Below the pieces are notes generated by a model, which worked only from the letters and a program-made list of their open reading frames with translations, was not told where the DNA came from and did no database searches. Positions 53,885 to 56,589 of a DNA stretch of 56,589 nucleotides are shown here, in pieces (within the stretch, counting starts at the first letter, position 1; the number at the start of each line of letters is the position of its first letter). Location: contig CADEDU010000043.1 of the NCBI GenBank assembly GCA_902826155.1, positions 1-56,589 of the forward strand, written 5' to 3'. This stretch comes from an uncultured beta proteobacterium. Its GTDB lineage: Bacteria; Pseudomonadota; Gammaproteobacteria; Burkholderiales; SG8-39. Position numbers and translations under genes: made by a program.

Positions 53885-54877
53885 ATGGGATTCGGGCGAA
53901 GGTTGACAGCGCTGAGTGCCCGGTGCGCGTCGGGTGGCGCGATCTGCACGCTGCTCGCCGCGACGCAAGCGTGGTCGCAGGAATTTCCGACCAAGCCTAT
54001 CCGGATCGTGGTCATGGCGGCCCCGGGTGGGCTCGTCGACATCGCTGCACGAACGCTCGGCTCGCACATGACCAAGACTTTCGGTCAACCGGTGATCGTC
54101 GAGAACCGTCCTGGAGGCGGCGGCAACATTGCCACTGACTACGTTGCCAAATCGCCGCCCGACGGACACACGCTGCTCTCGACCGGCTCGAACCACGCCG
54201 TCAACCAGACGCTGCTTCCCAACCCCGGGTTCGACTACGAGAAGGACGTGGCCCCTGTGAGCATGGTGGCGGTAGGCAACATGTTGATGATCGCCGCGCC
54301 AAACTTGCCGGCGAATTCGGTTGCGGAAATGATCGCCCTCGCCAAACGCAAGCCGGGATCGATCGCGATCGGCCATGCGCCGATCGGTACGCCCGGCCAT
54401 ATCGGCGCGGAACTGCTCAACGGACTCATCGGCGGCGAGCTCACGCTCGTCACCTACAAAGGAATCGGCGCGATCGTTCCCGACGTAATCTCCGGGCAGA
54501 TTCATCTGGCGATCGGCGCGCTTCCGGCGGTGTTGCCGCTCGCCAAGGCCGGTCGGGTCAAGGCGATGGCGGTCACGGGCGCTACGCGCGACCCGCTGCT
54601 CCCGGAGGTTCCGACCATCGCCGAATCGGGCGTACCGGGTTACGACATCACCACCTGGGTATGCATCATGACCACCGGCGGAACGCCGCGCCCGGTGATC
54701 GATCGGCTCAACGGCGAGATCCGCCGGATCATGGCGCTGCCCGAGGTGAAAGAAACCTTTGCCAAACAGGGCACCGAAGCGCAGACCAGCACACCCGACG
54801 AGTTGGCCTCGCTCATGAAGCAGGAAGCAACGAAATGGGCGGGCGTCCTCAAGAACGCGAAGATCAAACCGCAATGA
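53885..54877 (+). CDS. Bug-family tripartite tricarboxylate transporter receptor
   Basis: Periplasmic binding protein of 330 residues. ATG 53885 has GAGGAGA upstream and begins a signal peptide cut near AWSQ. The mature start EFPTKPIRIVVMAAPGG is typical of Bug proteins, as are VIVENRPGGGGNIATDYVAK and GHTLLSTGSNHAVN. No TctA/TctB membrane subunits are nearby, so it is an orphan receptor as is common in Burkholderiales. Ligand unknown. Its stop overlaps the bicupin start by four bases. Confidence 0.9.
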   Translation: MGFGRRLTALSARCASGGAICTLLAATQAWSQEFPTKPIRIVVMAAPGGLVDIAARTLGSHMTKTFGQPVIVENRPGGGGNIATDYVAKSPPDGHTLLSTGSNHAVNQTLLPNPGFDYEKDVAPVSMVAVGNMLMIAAPNLPANSVAEMIALAKRKPGSIAIGHAPIGTPGHIGAELLNGLIGGELTLVTYKGIGAIVPDVISGQIHLAIGALPAVLPLAKAGRVKAMAVTGATRDPLLPEVPTIAESGVPGYDITTWVCIMTTGGTPRPVIDRLNGEIRRIMALPEVKETFAKQGTEAQTSTPDELASLMKQEATKWAGVLKNAKIKPQ

Positions 54878-55770
54878 ATACATTCGACACAAGCACGCGC
54901 ACACCCTCGCTCACGATCCTCAATGTCGCCGACTGCGATTGGGAGAACATTCAACGCGGCCGCAAGATCAACATCCGTCGCAAGTTGCTGCCGCTGGATA
55001 GCGGTCTGCCCGGCGTGACGGTCGAGATGTCCTACATGGTCGTTCCCGACGGCTACGAAGTACCGCGGCACCGGCATAACTGCGATCAGATCCGCTACAT
55101 CATCGACGGGGTCCAGAGCATCGGCGTGCGCCAGGACATGGTCGCCGGCGAATGCGGCTACTTTCCGGAGGGTGTGCACTACGGGCCGCAGACACAGCGC
55201 GGCGACTGCACATGCCTGCTGATGCAATTCCAGGGGCCAAGTGGCGAGCGCCTGCTTACCAGTGCCGAACTGGATGCGACCTATCGACGCATGATTGCCG
55301 ATGGCGCCGTGTTTGAAAACGGGATCTACAAGGGGCGCAAACCCGACGGCACGCCGCAGAACAAGGACTCGTATGCCGCGATCTGGGAGGCGCACGAAGG
55401 CCGCAAACTCACCTTTCCCAGGCCACGCTATCGCGAACCGGTGATGATGCTGCCCGATGAATTCGGGTGGCGCGCCGACCCGGATCTTCCCGGGATAGCC
55501 CGCAAGCACCTTGGAACTTTCAGCGAACAGCGCACCAGCCTGAGCATGCTGAAGGTTGCCGCCGGTGCCGCGTTGCCCGGCGGTGTGCAGCGTGACGCCG
55601 AGGTCCGCTACATGATCAGCGGAGACATCACGTACGACGGCTCGTCCTACTCGACCGGCTGCTACATGTACATCCCCGCCGGCGCGGCGCGCGAGTCTGT
55701 TCGTGCCGGCCAGGACGCGGTGTTCTTCTGCATCGGACTCCCCTTCCTGAGCGAACGCCGGCCCGCCTGA
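54874..55770 (+). CDS. Bicupin protein
   Basis: A 298-residue protein from ATG 54874, coupled to the Bug gene by an ATGA overlap. Two cupin folds are visible. The first (about 45-120) has YEVPRHRHNCDQIRYIIDG, which keeps metal-binding His residues. The second (about 225-295) has LPGGVQRDAEVRYMISGDIT, which lacks the HxH pair and is probably structural. It may be a dioxygenase, isomerase or binding protein acting on the ligand taken up by the receptor. The order LLM oxidoreductase, Bug receptor, bicupin suggests a catabolic unit. Confidence 0.8.
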   Translation: MNTFDTSTRTPSLTILNVADCDWENIQRGRKINIRRKLLPLDSGLPGVTVEMSYMVVPDGYEVPRHRHNCDQIRYIIDGVQSIGVRQDMVAGECGYFPEGVHYGPQTQRGDCTCLLMQFQGPSGERLLTSAELDATYRRMIADGAVFENGIYKGRKPDGTPQNKDSYAAIWEAHEGRKLTFPRPRYREPVMMLPDEFGWRADPDLPGIARKHLGTFSEQRTSLSMLKVAAGAALPGGVQRDAEVRYMISGDITYDGSSYSTGCYMYIPAGAARESVRAGQDAVFFCIGLPFLSERRPA

Positions 55771-55802
55771 CGCGCCCTGAGTAACGGCGCCCGACGCGCG
55801 CG

Positions 55803-55850
55803 TCACGCCGGTCTGAGGCGTGAACGAGGTGGTTTCACGCGCCAGCGTGA
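55803..55850. repeat. Alternating TCACGC/GCGTGA inverted repeats after the bicupin gene
   Basis: TCACGCC (55803-55809) pairs with GGCGTGA (55817-55823), GCGTGAA (55818-55824) pairs with TTCACGC (55834-55840), and a further GCGTGA follows at 55845-55850. The two hairpins are mutually exclusive. No U-run follows. Confidence 0.55.
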
Positions 55851-55943
55851 CAATTTCGCGCGGCCCGGCCCGGTGGTTACACCTGGTTACCGCTCTTACA
55901 TTCGCGAGGGCGCTTGCGGCGTGTTTGGCAGGCACATTGGCGA

Positions 55944-55960
55944 CATGCGATCAACGCATG
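55944..55960. promoter_or_regulatory. Inverted repeat CATGCG-N5-CGCATG
   Basis: A perfect 6-5-6 palindrome lies 29 bases before the secreted repeat protein and could be an operator or a leader hairpin. Confidence 0.35.
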
Positions 55961-55989
55961 CAAAGAGCCCACAAGACAGGAGACCGAAG

Positions 55990-56586
55990 ATGAAAGCCAG
56001 CCGAGTCATTCTCACCGCCGCCGTGGCCAGTCTGTTTGCCCTTCCCGTTCTCGCTCAGACCAACACGGCACAGACCGTCCAGCGCAACGTCAACCAGCAG
56101 GAACGAATCCAGCAAGGTCTGCAGTCCGGGCAGCTCACCACGCACGAAGCAGCACGGCTGGAACGCGGTCAGGCCCATGTCGAGCAGATGCAGGCGCGGG
56201 CGTTGCGGGACGGTGTGCTGACGCAGCAAGAGCGTGCACGTCTGGATCAGGCGCAGGATGCGCAGAGCCGGCGCATCTACCAGGAAAAGCACGATGGCCA
56301 AACCGGCAACCCCAACTCCGCGTCATCGCAGCGGATGCAGGCCGAGGTTCAACGCAATATCAATCAGCAGCGCCGCGTACAACAGGGTGTCGAGTCGGGC
56401 ACCCTCACGAACCGCGAGGTCGGCAGGCTCGAGCGCGGTCAGGCCCACACCAATCGGATGCAAGCCCGCGCCGGCGCGGACGGTCATGTGGGCGCACACG
56501 AAAACGCGCGAATCCAGCACGCGGAGAATGTGCAGAGCCGGCGCATCTATCGCGAGAAGCACGACGCGCAGACGCGCAACAGGTAG
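55990..56586 (+). CDS. Secreted protein with two tandem ~80-residue repeats
   Basis: A 198-residue protein. AGGAGA precedes ATG 55990, which opens a signal peptide (MKASRVILTAAVASLFALP) cut near VLAQ. The mature part holds two copies of one unit. Each contains RNxNQQxRxQQGxxSG, then LERGQAHxxxMQARA and SRRIYxEKHD. The sequence is rich in Gln, Arg and Glu and probably forms amphipathic helices. No known catalytic motif is seen. It stands alone and ends three bases before the window edge. Confidence 0.8.
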   Translation: MKASRVILTAAVASLFALPVLAQTNTAQTVQRNVNQQERIQQGLQSGQLTTHEAARLERGQAHVEQMQARALRDGVLTQQERARLDQAQDAQSRRIYQEKHDGQTGNPNSASSQRMQAEVQRNINQQRRVQQGVESGTLTNREVGRLERGQAHTNRMQARAGADGHVGAHENARIQHAENVQSRRIYREKHDAQTRNR

Positions 56587-56589
56587 ATC

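Overview
The window is a dense, high-G+C chromosomal segment from what looks like a betaproteobacterium, most likely Burkholderiales. This is inferred from protein character, not from a marker gene. Supporting points are the gene order rimP-nusA-infB-rbfA-truB-rpsO-pnp, a Bug-type extracytoplasmic solute receptor, a DUF3460-like protein, a polyhydroxyalkanoate-system protein, a lexA-imuA-imuB-dnaE2 mutagenesis cassette and a 7Fe ferredoxin of the FdxA type. I see no rRNA, CRISPR array, transposase or integrase.

Layout. 1-16.3 kb is core housekeeping, almost all on the minus strand: tRNA-Pro (cut by the window edge), pnp, rpsO, truB, rbfA, infB, nusA, rimP, then rluB, scpB, scpA, trpS, an M50 protease, a YciO-like protein, a PHP-domain phosphatase (rnm/yciV type) and an alpha/beta hydrolase. 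16.3-25.6 kb holds a gamma-carbonic anhydrase, a short-chain dehydrogenase, a Gld-like three-gene ABC exporter and a hydantoinase/oxoprolinase pair. 26.1-30.8 kb is a plus-strand redox operon: fdxA, an 1181-residue Nfn-like fused flavoprotein and a short-chain dehydrogenase. 30.8-40.4 kb has a TPR lipoprotein, a DUF3460 protein, a small putative DNA-binding protein, the SOS mutagenesis cassette lexA-imuA-imuB-dnaE2 and two tandem paralogous TPR proteins. 40.4-46.8 kb holds argD with a candidate arginine-peptide attenuator, cfa, and a lipid-storage set (PHA-system protein, acyl-CoA-binding protein, wax ester synthase/DGAT, hydrolase plus SCP2-like partner). 47-55.8 kb is solute uptake: a DctMQP TRAP transporter, a NitT/TauT-type ABC importer, then a divergent LLM oxidoreductase, Bug receptor and bicupin operon. 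The window ends with a secreted protein built from two tandem repeats.

How the parts work together. The first block is the translation and transcription apparatus, with visible control elements: a terminator between rpsO and pnp, and a promoter followed at once by a terminator ahead of rimP-nusA-infB. The Nfn-like fusion probably exchanges electrons between NAD(P) pools and the adjacent ferredoxin. LexA, ImuA, ImuB and DnaE2 form the inducible error-prone repair module. They sit behind an unusually A+T-rich regulatory region.

The least expected signals are the argD leader (promoter, apparently leaderless Arg-rich peptide, mutually exclusive hairpins, terminator), the A+T-rich palindromic island before lexA, a GTGAAGG-type repeat that has entered dnaE2, and the fused Nfn-like enzyme.
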